Positions 39,184 to 47,130 of a DNA stretch of 48,875 bases are shown one piece after another. The position numbers and the translations under genes are program-made. The notes beneath the pieces are model-generated. The model was not told the origin of the DNA, searched no databases, and was given only the letters and a program-made list of their open reading frames with translations. Source of the stretch: an uncultured Clostridia bacterium (GTDB taxonomy: Bacteria; Bacillota; Clostridia; Oscillospirales; CAG-272); contig CALYAD010000060.1 in the NCBI GenBank assembly GCA_944393415.1, positions 1-48,875 of the forward strand, read 5' to 3'. The stretch's first letter is position 1. Every line of letters begins with the position of its first letter.

Positions 39184-40320
39184 ATGAAAAAAATACTTTT
39201 ACTCAGCTGCTCAACGGGCGAAGGACACAACAGTGCCGCGCGCGCCATAAGAGAGCAGCTTGACGGCGCAGGTATAGAAAGCGAGATCGCGGATCCGATA
39301 TCCTTCAGGGGAAAACGGTCTCAGCGGTTTGTTTCCTCCTGCTATAACAATATGATAAAGAACACTCCTTCGCTTTTCGGATTGGTATACAAAGCGGGTC
39401 TGATATATGACTCTACGGGAATGCCGTCTCCGGTTTACATGGCTAATTCAAGCTATGCCGAAAGTCTGTGGGAATATATAGAGGAAAAAGGTTATGAGGC
39501 TGTCATTTCAACTCACATTTTCGGAATGGAGGCTTTGACGGCGGTACGCCGAAAGCTTGGGAAATATATCCCATCGTACGGTGTTCTTACCGATTACACT
39601 ATAATCCCTTTTTTCGGTGATTCAAGACTTGACGGTTTTTTTGTACCGCATGAAACTCTTAAGATTTCACTTGCGGAAAAGGGAGTGCCGAACGATACGA
39701 TTTTTGTTACCGGTATACCTGTCGCCGCAAAATTCCGGAACAGATACGAAAAGTCTGAGGCAAGAAAGCTGCTTGGAATACCGGAGCAGGGAAAGGTTTA
39801 TTTGGTTATGAGCGGCGGAGTCGGAGGCGGAAATCTTCTCGGGCTGTGCGACGAGCTGATAAAAGCAGTGGACGATGGCTCAAGGATATACGTTTTGACA
39901 GGACGAAACGAGGGAATAAAGCGAAAGATAGAGGAAAAGTACTCAGATATCCCTCAGATTACTGCCGTTCCCTTTACAAATGATGTCAACATCTATATGA
40001 ACGGAGCGGATGTTCTGCTTACAAAACCGGGAGGTCTGTCAAGCACAGAAGCGGCGGTCGCTAATATTCCGTTAGTGCATATTAACGCTATCCCGGGATG
40101 TGAGAGCGAGAATGTTAAGTTTTTTGAAAATCACGGTATGTCCGTGTCTGCCAAAAATGTTCGCGAGGCGGCAAGCGCAGCTGTAAGTCTTGCAGACGAT
40201 CCGGCAAGCTCAGAAAACATGCTGGAAAACCAAAGGCGTTGCATACCTCGGAACGCGGCGGAGGAGATAGCACGCCATGTGCTTGAGGAGCGGAGCGCAG
40301 GGATATGTGCCGCGCAGTGA
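39184..40320 (+). CDS. Glycosyltransferase, MGDG synthase/UgtP family (GT28)
   Basis: A 378-residue membrane-associated transferase that adds a sugar to diacylglycerol to form glycolipids of the cell membrane, which anchor lipoteichoic acid in many Firmicutes. The N-terminal MGDG-synthase motif is LLSCSTGEGHNSAARAI; the C-terminal nucleotide-sugar site is LLTKPGGLSSTEAAVANIPLV followed by PGCESENVKFF. Length matches UgtP (about 382). The ribosome binding site is weak (CAGGAT), and a repressor-like inverted repeat surrounds its promoter. It is a single gene, followed by the solo MITE end and its terminator. Confidence 0.88.
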   Translation: MKKILLLSCSTGEGHNSAARAIREQLDGAGIESEIADPISFRGKRSQRFVSSCYNNMIKNTPSLFGLVYKAGLIYDSTGMPSPVYMANSSYAESLWEYIEEKGYEAVISTHIFGMEALTAVRRKLGKYIPSYGVLTDYTIIPFFGDSRLDGFFVPHETLKISLAEKGVPNDTIFVTGIPVAAKFRNRYEKSEARKLLGIPEQGKVYLVMSGGVGGGNLLGLCDELIKAVDDGSRIYVLTGRNEGIKRKIEEKYSDIPQITAVPFTNDVNIYMNGADVLLTKPGGLSSTEAAVANIPLVHINAIPGCESENVKFFENHGMSVSAKNVREAASAAVSLADDPASSENMLENQRRCIPRNAAEEIARHVLEERSAGICAAQ

Positions 40321-40344
40321 AGTGTGCGCTCCTCTGAAATCCAA

Positions 40345-40410
40345 CACAAACTCTTTTCAGAGAAGTTTTAGGAAGATCGTAAGAAACCCTTTTTCAAAAG
40401 GGTTTCTTAC
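40345..40410. repeat. Solo end of the MITE-like element
   Basis: The reverse complement of 40345-40410 matches the left end of the element at 5908-5975: palindrome GTAAGAAACCC...GGGTTTCTTAC (40379-40410), then TCTTCCTAAAACTT and a GTTTGTG end. It also acts as terminator of the glycosyltransferase gene and lies at the left border of the immunity-like array. Confidence 0.65.
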
Positions 40411-40692
40411 TAAAACAACATTGCATATAAATTAAAAAGCAAAGGCGACCCGGAGTACTCAGGTATTAACACTATGAACTATTTCCGATTACCCTGCCTA
40501 AATACTCATATGGATATAATTTGTAGCGCACATACCTGAAGGCATTTAATGCCTTAGCGTTTGTGCGCTGTTTTTGTCCTTATCGGCACAAAAAAAGATG
40601 AAAAGGTAAGTAACGGCCAGACATGTAAATCCACGTAATTTAATAATAACAGGATATGGGCGTTTAACGCACATATCCCGAATAGAAAGGCG
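40411..40692 (+). promoter_or_regulatory. Gene-free stretch with a terminator and a leader hairpin
   Basis: Holds TATAAT at 40515-40520 (no good -35), then a nested hairpin AGCGCACA...TGTGCGCT (40525-40569) enclosing AAGGCA-TTTAA-TGCCTT and followed by GTTTTTG, that is, a short transcript or terminator. A second strong hairpin at 40652-40678 (GGATATG...CATATCC with GCGTT/AACGC inside) abuts the next gene's ribosome binding site. Confidence 0.5.
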
Positions 40693-40704
40693 GTGACAAA
40701 TATA

Positions 40705-41286
40705 ATGCACCATGCTCAAATAATTAAAAAAGCGGAGCAGATACTGCTTGATCATGGTTTTAAAGAGGTCAATATTAATGGACGCAGAAATTTTATACAA
40801 GAAAATGAGACGGATCAAAGTTACTTACGATTAGATGAGTGGGGAAAATGCATACAGATAGAAGTCGCGGAAAGTTATGAAGAGGCTTTAATAGGCGTTT
40901 ACTATGACGCTGACGGAGTTGATATACCGGTGTCAATGCTGTCACCAGAAGAAGTAAAAGGTTTGAGCGACAGGTATATCTTAAATCATAAGTATACGGA
41001 ATACGATTTTTACAGTATATTTCAGATGTATGTGGTATTGTTTTATAAAGAAAATTGTCTGATTGACAGGTTAGAGGATTTAGGTTTTAAGCGTGCTTTT
41101 GAGCGTGATAAGTATATCACTGTTAAGGGAAATTTAAAATGCGAAATCAGATATGACGAAAGTCTATCAAGGGTAGTATGTAAAATAACATCAGAAAAGA
41201 GAAGTATGGAGAGGGAATATGATTATGAACAGGGAATTTATCTGTGTGAAAGCGTGTTAGCTGATTTAGAGGAATTCATGAAGTAG
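40705..41286 (+). CDS. Hypothetical protein, first gene of the immunity-like array
   Basis: A protein of about 193 residues, soluble, with no signal peptide, membrane helix or recognised motif. It opens with a helix (HHAQIIKKAEQILLDHGF) and continues as alpha/beta with many charged residues, e.g. YEEALIGVYYDADGVDIPVSM. The start ATG at 40705 has GGCGGTGA 8 nt upstream, while a GTG at 40693 lies in that motif. Composition is AT-rich compared with the chromosome genes on both sides. It is the first of eight small same-strand genes; by company it may be an immunity protein of a polymorphic toxin, but no homology is claimed. Confidence 0.6.
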   Translation: MHHAQIIKKAEQILLDHGFKEVNINGRRNFIQENETDQSYLRLDEWGKCIQIEVAESYEEALIGVYYDADGVDIPVSMLSPEEVKGLSDRYILNHKYTEYDFYSIFQMYVVLFYKENCLIDRLEDLGFKRAFERDKYITVKGNLKCEIRYDESLSRVVCKITSEKRSMEREYDYEQGIYLCESVLADLEEFMK

Positions 41287-41360
41287 TAATGCCGATAAAC
41301 AAGATCTGAGGACTGTAAAGGCTTTTGGCAAGTCTTTGCCGGATAATGGTTAAAATATTT

Positions 41361-41981
41361 ATGAATGAAATAATAAAAATTCTGAAGGATTATTTAAGCG
41401 GGGAAATCTCTGAAAAATCATTAAGAACGCAATTAAACAGCAAAAGAAAAGAGTTTGAAAAGGATTTCGGTATCGATAAAATAGAAGAGGAGGCTTTTCT
41501 GCATAGTATACTTGCAAATGACAGTGATGATTTTAATAAGGTAGTCGAAGAAGCTGTTAAAAAAGCAGCAGATACAGCGGACTTAAAATATAGTGTGGCT
41601 GTAAGGCTGCCGTATAGATATAACAAAATTCTGGAATCGGTATCTCGTTTGGTTTTGCAAAAGAGAAAATTGGATAATAACGAAATCAGCGGGGAAGCTT
41701 TCGCAAAAGAATATTACATGGTTCGGGAAATAATATGTGAAAGCTTTGATTGTTTGGAAAGCCCAAAAACACTTTATGATATTGTATACAACAATATTAT
41801 TATTCTGGCAGAGGCAATGACGGATAGCGGAGGATTTTCCATAAGCTCTATATTTGTGCGGAACTATAGCTGGTGTATGGAAAAGCTTGAGAGTTTGCTG
41901 AAAATATATAGAGGCGAGGGAATGTGTCTGGTGTGCTGCTTTCGCTCAAACGGTATAACGGATATAAGCATTGTACTTTAA
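41361..41981 (+). CDS. Hypothetical protein, array paralog 1
   Basis: A protein of about 206 residues. It begins MNEIIKILKDYLSGEISEKS and is helical, ending in a short strand region LCLVCC-like (GMCLVCCFRSN) and ISIVL. It shares this plan with the products at 42535 and 44843: a MN(E/S)I start followed by L-x-x-L plus a helical middle and a C-terminal strand ending in hydrophobic residues. I therefore see a paralogous family. The start is placed at 41361 by alignment with the paralog at 42535; the ribosome binding site is weak. AT-rich composition. Function unknown; immunity protein is a hypothesis from context. Confidence 0.6.
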   Translation: MNEIIKILKDYLSGEISEKSLRTQLNSKRKEFEKDFGIDKIEEEAFLHSILANDSDDFNKVVEEAVKKAADTADLKYSVAVRLPYRYNKILESVSRLVLQKRKLDNNEISGEAFAKEYYMVREIICESFDCLESPKTLYDIVYNNIIILAEAMTDSGGFSISSIFVRNYSWCMEKLESLLKIYRGEGMCLVCCFRSNGITDISIVL

Positions 41982-42055
41982 GGATTATGGTAAAAATAGG
42001 TATAAAAATAAAATAGGAGGTTGTGGTTTTCCGCAGAAAATAGAAGAAATAATAG

Positions 42056-42385
42056 ATGATTGCTACAATAAGAATTTTTAATGTTGATGATAGTATAAAA
42101 GAAACACTTCGTAATAGCGTAATATTTAAAGAAGGTAAAGTTGAGAATTTTTATACAAATAGTATAGCTTCATATAATGACGAAAAATCAGTTACTAAAT
42201 GTATAATGGATGTATTGAAAATTGTTAAGAATAATAAATCGTTGTTTGATTTAATTAATATGTCAGGAGGGAAAATTGAGCTTTATATTACATACATGCT
42301 GTCTAATATCAATGGTACAATATATTTGCCGCCTGACATAATCAATGAGTTATCAAAATACGGAATCAGCTTGGGGGTTGATTAA
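42056..42385 (+). CDS. DUF4279-like small protein
   Basis: A 109-residue soluble protein that resembles DUF4279 domains: an N-terminal strand ATIRIFNVDDSIKETLRNS, a central helix (KCIMDVLKIVKNN) and a C-terminal half GKIELYITYMLSN...IYLPPDIINELSKYGISLGVD, which matches the usual strand-helix-strand ending in I-x-(V/L)-D. DUF4279 is commonly found among immunity proteins of bacterial toxins. A strong AGGAGG lies 40 nt before the ATG, and a stop codon directly precedes it, so the true start or an upstream frameshift is uncertain. The next small ORF starts at the following base. Confidence 0.6.
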   Translation: MIATIRIFNVDDSIKETLRNSVIFKEGKVENFYTNSIASYNDEKSVTKCIMDVLKIVKNNKSLFDLINMSGGKIELYITYMLSNINGTIYLPPDIINELSKYGISLGVD

Positions 42386-42538
42386 GTGTCTGCCGGATCA
42401 GAATTATTTATGGAGGTCAAAATTCCGTCTGATATTACGGAATATAAATCACTCAATGATATTGCCGATGATTTTAACAAACCGCTGAAAAGCTTGCGTG
42501 TTGTAGTCGAAGCCTTAACGAAGATAGGTAAAGGGTGA
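42386..42538 (+). CDS. Small ORF between array genes
   Basis: A 50-codon frame with a GTG start directly after the DUF4279-like stop and GGGGGTTGATT upstream; the stop overlaps the next gene's GTG (GTGA). The peptide (KIPSDITEYKSLNDIADDFN..., a helical ending VVVEALTKIGKG) has no recognised domain. It could be a small real gene coupled to its neighbours or the remnant of a longer one. Confidence 0.4.
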   Translation: MSAGSELFMEVKIPSDITEYKSLNDIADDFNKPLKSLRVVVEALTKIGKG

Positions 42539-43236
42539 ATGAGATGCTGAAAGAGCTGCGTGAAAAGTTGATACAGTACCGTAAAGGAGATTTCGGACGG
42601 GATGCCCTGAAAGAGTGGCTGAGTACGAAACCGTGTGAGAAATGGGTACTTTCGATTCTCGATATGGACGCAGAAGAAATTATCGCGCTTGAAATGTGCG
42701 ACAGATTACTTCATAATATAGAACCTGATCCGGAAACTTTTAATCGTGTAGTCAGTAAAATAATTATGGCTATTGAAAAAGGCTGTATCGAAAAGGTTTG
42801 TTTTTATAAGGCGACAAAACTTTTATTCTCAGAAAATGAACGCAGAGTACTTGATATTGCAGAGCGTATATGTAACCAAGCGTTATATAATAATGATGAA
42901 GTCGGGATTGCCGCGTTCAATGAGTGCGATATTAGTTTTTTAGAGAATATGAAAAATACATATTATTATGATTATTACTTGTTAAACAGACCAAAGCCGC
43001 GCAAAAGTATACTTGAGATTTTTGTTTTTGATTTAGCGCTGATGTTATATGATATATATTATATCAATCAATGTGGTTCAAGCGATGTTCCAAGCGTTAA
43101 AGTGCCGCCGGATAATATTACGCGGAGTGATATGATAAAACGAATATCGTATATTACGGGATTTTTAACAGGGGAAGAAAGCGCATATATCCACATATGC
43201 GGACAAAAAAATAAATTTTGTGTATATCTACTGTAA
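42535..43236 (+). CDS. Hypothetical protein, array paralog 2
   Basis: A 233-residue soluble, mainly helical protein. It opens MNEMLKELREKLIQYRKGDFG, the same pattern as the products at 41361 and 44843. Its middle segment SENERRVLDIAERIC matches NETERKTLEIAESYD of the 44843 product, and its end AYIHICGQKNKFCVYLL matches the hydrophobic ends of the paralogs. The start codon is GTG at 42535 (overlapping the previous stop); an ATG at 42544 with AAAGGGTGA upstream is possible. No catalytic motif. Part of the AT-rich array; an immunity role is a context-based guess. Confidence 0.6.
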   Translation: MNEMLKELREKLIQYRKGDFGRDALKEWLSTKPCEKWVLSILDMDAEEIIALEMCDRLLHNIEPDPETFNRVVSKIIMAIEKGCIEKVCFYKATKLLFSENERRVLDIAERICNQALYNNDEVGIAAFNECDISFLENMKNTYYYDYYLLNRPKPRKSILEIFVFDLALMLYDIYYINQCGSSDVPSVKVPPDNITRSDMIKRISYITGFLTGEESAYIHICGQKNKFCVYLL

Positions 43237-43356
43237 ATTTTATAATTAACTTTGAGATTGATGATAGAATTAAAACGGTAAATAAATGAGAAGAATGTCA
43301 GGGAAAATTAACCGCACAAAACGCTGATTTGGCGTAAGAAAGGAATGGTTATAATT

Positions 43357-44097
43357 ATGAGAGAAAGATATTATAATCCACATTCAGACTATAATAAAAT
43401 AGGAGTGTCGGAGGATACACAGGAATATATCCGTATTCTGAGATACATACCGGAAAATATACTTATATGCGCTGACAGTATAACGCCTTATTTCGGGTGG
43501 AAGAATCCGGAGGATTACTTTGAAGGGAAAAGGGCAGTGCGTATATTAAATGCATGTAATGATATAGAATGCCGCAAATTATTTGCCGAGGTCGATTTTA
43601 CGGAAATAAAAAAACATTCGCTTGATCATTATATAAATTATATTGATCGAAAGCATTTTAATCTTACTCCGCTTTACTCGTATGACCTGTACAATAGCGA
43701 GGTACATATAGAAATAAGCGATAGTAAAATTATTTTTGAGTTTAATGGAGTGTACAATAAAAACAAAAATTATGATATAATACAGGATCATATTTTTATA
43801 CCGTCGCTTATGGTCAGCTTTGGAAAGATAAGCGGGTTAAGCTGCGAGCTTCGGTCAGGTACGGAAACAGTAAAAGTCGGACCATCGTCAATTGATGCAA
43901 AGACGACTGCGATCGACGTAACAGACAAAGAAAAATTCGCGGAGTTTTTATCCGGAATAAAGTATGCGGAAACGTATTATTTAAGAGATTATAATAATGA
44001 AATGCATTATGAATTTCTTTTGCCGGGCAATGACAGGCTTGTTTCGAAATTCAAATACGGCGAAATTAAAATTGAAGGGTCCCGGATAAAAGTTTGA
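43357..44097 (+). CDS. Hypothetical protein in the immunity-like array
   Basis: A protein of about 246 residues with no recognised domain, no signal and no membrane segment. It is rich in Tyr, Asp, Asn and Ile, with an apparent beta-rich centre (VHIEISDSKIIFEFNGVY) and a beta-rich end. The ATG at 43357 is chosen because the upstream ATG at 43345 lies in the ribosome binding run AAGAAAGGAATGG. The leader hairpin and ribosome binding site are shared almost exactly with the polysaccharide lyase gene (29 identical bases), although the proteins are unrelated. It is not one of the three paralogs. Confidence 0.6.
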   Translation: MRERYYNPHSDYNKIGVSEDTQEYIRILRYIPENILICADSITPYFGWKNPEDYFEGKRAVRILNACNDIECRKLFAEVDFTEIKKHSLDHYINYIDRKHFNLTPLYSYDLYNSEVHIEISDSKIIFEFNGVYNKNKNYDIIQDHIFIPSLMVSFGKISGLSCELRSGTETVKVGPSSIDAKTTAIDVTDKEKFAEFLSGIKYAETYYLRDYNNEMHYEFLLPGNDRLVSKFKYGEIKIEGSRIKV

Positions 44098-44186
44098 GCT
44101 CTTTTATTATTCAAGCTCCGCTTTTAATGATTTCCGCGCCGCTTTTGCGGGAAAATCCCTCGGCATATGAAAGGTGTGTTCTATAT

Positions 44187-44267
44187 ATGAGCTTATTGAT
44201 AGTCGGAAGAGTGTGCTTATCAGATCCGTATAACAAAAAACATCACGCTGATAAAAGGAGCCGATAA
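44187..44267 (+). CDS. Possible 26-codon ORF preceding the 44315 gene
   Basis: ATG at 44187 with AAAGGTG 10 nt upstream; 26 codons ending in TAA just downstream of an AAAAGGAG site. It may be a leader peptide or chance, and it is in a different frame from the next gene. Confidence 0.25.
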   Translation: MSLLIVGRVCLSDPYNKKHHADKRSR

Positions 44268-44314
44268 AGCTGAAGGTATGGCCGGCGTCATTCGGAGTCA
44301 GATTTCAGGAAGAT

Positions 44315-44683
44315 ATGTCGTTCAATGGAAAGCAGAAATACCCGGATGCGAGCTATAGAAAACAGGGATATATACCGTTTGAGATAGTTGACGAAAAGGA
44401 GTCATATCAGTGTGAGGGGATTTTTACACACGCGGTCTATGAGAAGGGTGAAGAAGAGATAGTTTCGCTGATAGGTACTAAGCTGCCGAACCTTCAGTGT
44501 TTTTTTGAAGAGCTAATGGTTTCCGATATAATAGATAGTATAGTATGCAGTATGGAGGATATTCACAACGGGCAGCCGTTTATGGGGAGGTTTGAAATAA
44601 AGGCAAACGAATTTTGTAAAACCGTTATGTCGGTAAAGCATAGATTTCAGGTGCCTTCTATTGAATTGTGTATGATAAAATAA
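44315..44683 (+). CDS. Hypothetical protein with uncertain 5' end
   Basis: A product of 122 residues from the ATG at 44315: soluble, with no recognised domain, several beta-type stretches and a cysteine-containing end. In-frame coding-like sequence continues upstream (KLKVWPASFGVRFQED) as far as a stop at 44252, with a strong AAAAGGAG at 44253-44260, yet no ATG, GTG or TTG follows it in frame (only ATA 44264 or CTG 44270). Either CTG or ATA initiates, or the original start codon has been mutated. Part of the AT-rich array of orphan genes. Confidence 0.55.
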   Translation: MSFNGKQKYPDASYRKQGYIPFEIVDEKESYQCEGIFTHAVYEKGEEEIVSLIGTKLPNLQCFFEELMVSDIIDSIVCSMEDIHNGQPFMGRFEIKANEFCKTVMSVKHRFQVPSIELCMIK

Positions 44684-44842
44684 AAAAGCCGGATTTTATC
44701 ATATCAGATCTAAAATTTGCGGCAGCGTACAAAAAAATATTATGCCCTCAGAGGCCTGACCGGAGCTAATGAGGCGAGACCTTAAGACAGACGGAGCACG
44801 AAAATATAAACATCGATAACTGTTATCGCGCAAAATTTGCTT

Positions 44843-45448
44843 ATGAATAGTATAATGGAAATATCCGATTTGCTGGAAATGTATAAAAACAAACAATTAG
44901 GCCGGGCTCTTCTGCTAAAACAGTTAGAGAACATAAGCAAGAAAACCGATGGTCAAAAAGACGCATATTCGGTTTTTGTTAGAACGCTGATAATGAATAT
45001 TGAGGAAATAATTTCAGCGCCTTCCGGTAAGGATATTGATTATTTTATCAACACGTTAAAAGGTGCGGAAGGGTATAAATTAAGCTATAGCTCTCTCATA
45101 CCGTTAAGCATTTATAGCTTAAACGAAACAGAACGAAAGACACTCGAAATTGCGGAAAGCTATGACAGGAAAAGAGAGTGTGTTACGCAAGACATGGAGT
45201 ATATTATAAGAAAGCAAAAAGACGGAGGTATCTGTAATACTTTTATAAGAGATATTGTCGAAATAATGCGCGTCTTGTACTCGCCAAACAGATTAAGACG
45301 GTATGAAAATTTATATCCGGATTATTTTGTGAAGGTTTCATTGGAAGAAAAACTCGAGCATATCGTAACTATGTTTGAAAATAACCGTTTGGTTTATTGC
45401 GTAATGACATTTGAGAAGGGCTTTTTGAGGGTAAAGTACATTGTGTGA
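44843..45448 (+). CDS. Hypothetical protein, array paralog 3
   Basis: A protein of about 201 residues. It begins MNSIMEISDLLEMYKNKQLG, parallel to the paralogs at 41361 and 42535, has NETERKTLEIAESYD (compare SENERRVLDIAERI in the 42535 product), and ends in hydrophobic strands (VYCVMTFEKGFLRVKYIV). No catalytic motif, signal or membrane helix. The ribosome binding site is unclear. It is the last gene of the array and lies about 100 bp from the 3' end of tRNA-Ser. An immunity role is a hypothesis only. Confidence 0.6.
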   Translation: MNSIMEISDLLEMYKNKQLGRALLLKQLENISKKTDGQKDAYSVFVRTLIMNIEEIISAPSGKDIDYFINTLKGAEGYKLSYSSLIPLSIYSLNETERKTLEIAESYDRKRECVTQDMEYIIRKQKDGGICNTFIRDIVEIMRVLYSPNRLRRYENLYPDYFVKVSLEEKLEHIVTMFENNRLVYCVMTFEKGFLRVKYIV

Positions 45449-45554
45449 ATTCAAAGGTGAGCTTATAGAAGCTGTAACCGGCAATCCCGAATCAATCCCG
45501 GCAAAAAAATAATACGAACACCGATTTCTCTTCGGCGTTCGTATAATTCATTAA
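45449..45554 (-). terminator. Terminator of tRNA-Ser
   Basis: ATACGAAC (45512-45519) pairs with GTTCGTAT (45537-45544), with inner CCG/CGG, and on the minus strand an ATTATTTTTTT run follows. Nothing else was seen in the interval. Confidence 0.75.
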
Positions 45555-45645
45555 TGGCGGAGAAGGAGGGATTTGAACCCTCGCGCCGGTCTCCCGACCT
45601 ACACCCTTAGCAGGGGCGCCTCTTCACCAACTTGAGTACTTCTCC
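45555..45645 (-). tRNA. tRNA-Ser (anticodon GCT)
   Basis: A 91-nt class II tRNA with encoded CCA. Acceptor strands GGAGAAG and CTTCTCC pair, the anticodon stem-loop CCCCTGCTAAGGG gives anticodon GCT, a long variable arm (GTAGGTCGGGAGACCGGC) is present, and the T-arm is GAGGGTTCAAATCCCTC. The array of orphan genes lies on the side of its 3' end. Confidence 0.95.
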
Positions 45646-45746
45646 ATCGGTGAACAGTGGTATTATAGCACAAAGTGAGGATAAATGCAATGCGTTTTGG
45701 AAAATTCGTTTATAAATTTTTTATGAACTCAGAAATATAAGCGGTA

Positions 45747-45775
45747 TTGACAAAAGAAGCATAATGGTATATAAT
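45747..45775 (+). promoter_or_regulatory. Promoter of rarA
   Basis: TTGACA (45747-45752), 17 bp, TATAAT (45770-45775), about 42 bp before the ATG. Confidence 0.9.
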
Positions 45776-45817
45776 TACTGAGGATATAAAGAAATAAAAA
45801 GAAACAGGGTGTAAACG

Positions 45818-47059
45818 ATGTCTGAAAACAGAAATTCCCCGCTTGCCCAGAGACTCAGACCGGAGTCGCTTAACGATATGGTGGGTCAAAAGCATCTCTT
45901 CGGAGAAAACGGCGCTATACGGCGGATGCTTTTGAGAGGTTATGTTACCAATATGATTTTTTATGGCCCCCCGGGGACGGGAAAGACAACCGCGGCAAAC
46001 ATTATTTCAAAAGAATCCAACATGCCTATCCGAAAACTGAACGCGACCACCGCGTCTCTGTCAGATGTACGCGATGTCATGGCTCAAACGGAAACGGTAT
46101 TCGGCAGAGAGGGTGTTCTTTTATATCTTGACGAGATACAGTACTTCAATAAAAAACAGCAGCAGTCGCTGCTTGAATTTATAGAGGACGGGCGTATAAC
46201 GCTTATAGCGTCGACGACAGAGAATCCGTACAAATATGTGTATAACGCCATTATCTCGCGTTCAGCGGTGCTTGAATTCCGTTCACTTTCTCCGGAGGAT
46301 ATCGCACCGCTTATAAAAAAAGCGCTTAAGATACTCAACGATGAAAACGGAACCGATAAAGGTATGGATGATGAAACGCTTGCCTATATCGCCGCGTGCG
46401 GAGCCGGAGACGCGCGCAGAGCGTTGAATTTTCTTGAAAACGCGTTTTATGTATCAGACGGAGACATAAAACGAAGCGAAATATCCGCGCTCATGCCGAA
46501 GGTAGTGGGCAGCTTTGACGCCGCGGGCGTTGTCCATTATGATATGCTGTCGGCGCTGCAGAAATCCGTACGCGGCTCAGATCCGGACGCGGCGATATTT
46601 TATCTTGCGAAGATACTTGAGGGCGGGGATCTGATAGGAGCGTGCCGCCGGCTCCAGGTCATGGCGGCGGAGGATATCGGGCTTGCTTATCCGCAGGCTA
46701 TCCCGATAGTCAGGGCCTGCGTGGAAAGCGCGCTTGAACTTGGTATGCCGGAGGCGCATATACCGCTTTCGGATGCCGCGGTGCTTCTTGCCACAGCGCC
46801 GAAATCTAATTCGGCATATATGGCGTATGACAAGGCGCTTGCCGACCTGAACGCGGGAAAAGGCCAGAATGTGCCGGCGCATATGCGTCCGAGCAATAAT
46901 TTTGACGGGTATAAATATCCGCACGATTATCCGGATCACTATGTAAAGCAGCAGTATCTGCCGGATGATCTTATCGGAAGCCGGTATTATGAATACGGGG
47001 CAAACAAAAGCGAGCAGGCTGCAAAGACGTATTGGGATAAGATCAAGGGTATGAAGTAA
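45818..47059 (+). CDS. rarA: Replication-associated recombination protein A, AAA+ ATPase
   Basis: A 413-residue AAA+ ATPase (RarA/MgsA/WRNIP1 family) that acts at stalled replication forks. Walker A GPPGTGKT (50-57), Walker B LLYLDEIQYF (101-110), sensor 1 ASTTENPY and the arginine-finger region RSLSPEDI are present, followed by the C-terminal tetramerisation domain (RRLQVMAAEDIG). Length matches RarA (about 420). AGGGTG precedes the ATG. It has its own promoter and is convergent with the YgjP-type gene downstream. DnaX or RuvB are excluded by the C-terminal motifs. Confidence 0.95.
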   Translation: MSENRNSPLAQRLRPESLNDMVGQKHLFGENGAIRRMLLRGYVTNMIFYGPPGTGKTTAANIISKESNMPIRKLNATTASLSDVRDVMAQTETVFGREGVLLYLDEIQYFNKKQQQSLLEFIEDGRITLIASTTENPYKYVYNAIISRSAVLEFRSLSPEDIAPLIKKALKILNDENGTDKGMDDETLAYIAACGAGDARRALNFLENAFYVSDGDIKRSEISALMPKVVGSFDAAGVVHYDMLSALQKSVRGSDPDAAIFYLAKILEGGDLIGACRRLQVMAAEDIGLAYPQAIPIVRACVESALELGMPEAHIPLSDAAVLLATAPKSNSAYMAYDKALADLNAGKGQNVPAHMRPSNNFDGYKYPHDYPDHYVKQQYLPDDLIGSRYYEYGANKSEQAAKTYWDKIKGMK

Positions 47060-47130
47060 TCTGAGCGATTTTTATATCCATTGACATACACGAACATCGG
47101 TGTGCCGAATATCTTACGTTCAGACGACAG

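Noticed and set aside
40345..45645. attL/attR pair for a tRNA-Ser island
   Set aside because: I could not find a repeat of the tRNA 3' end at the left border and there is no integrase, so no attachment site is annotated.
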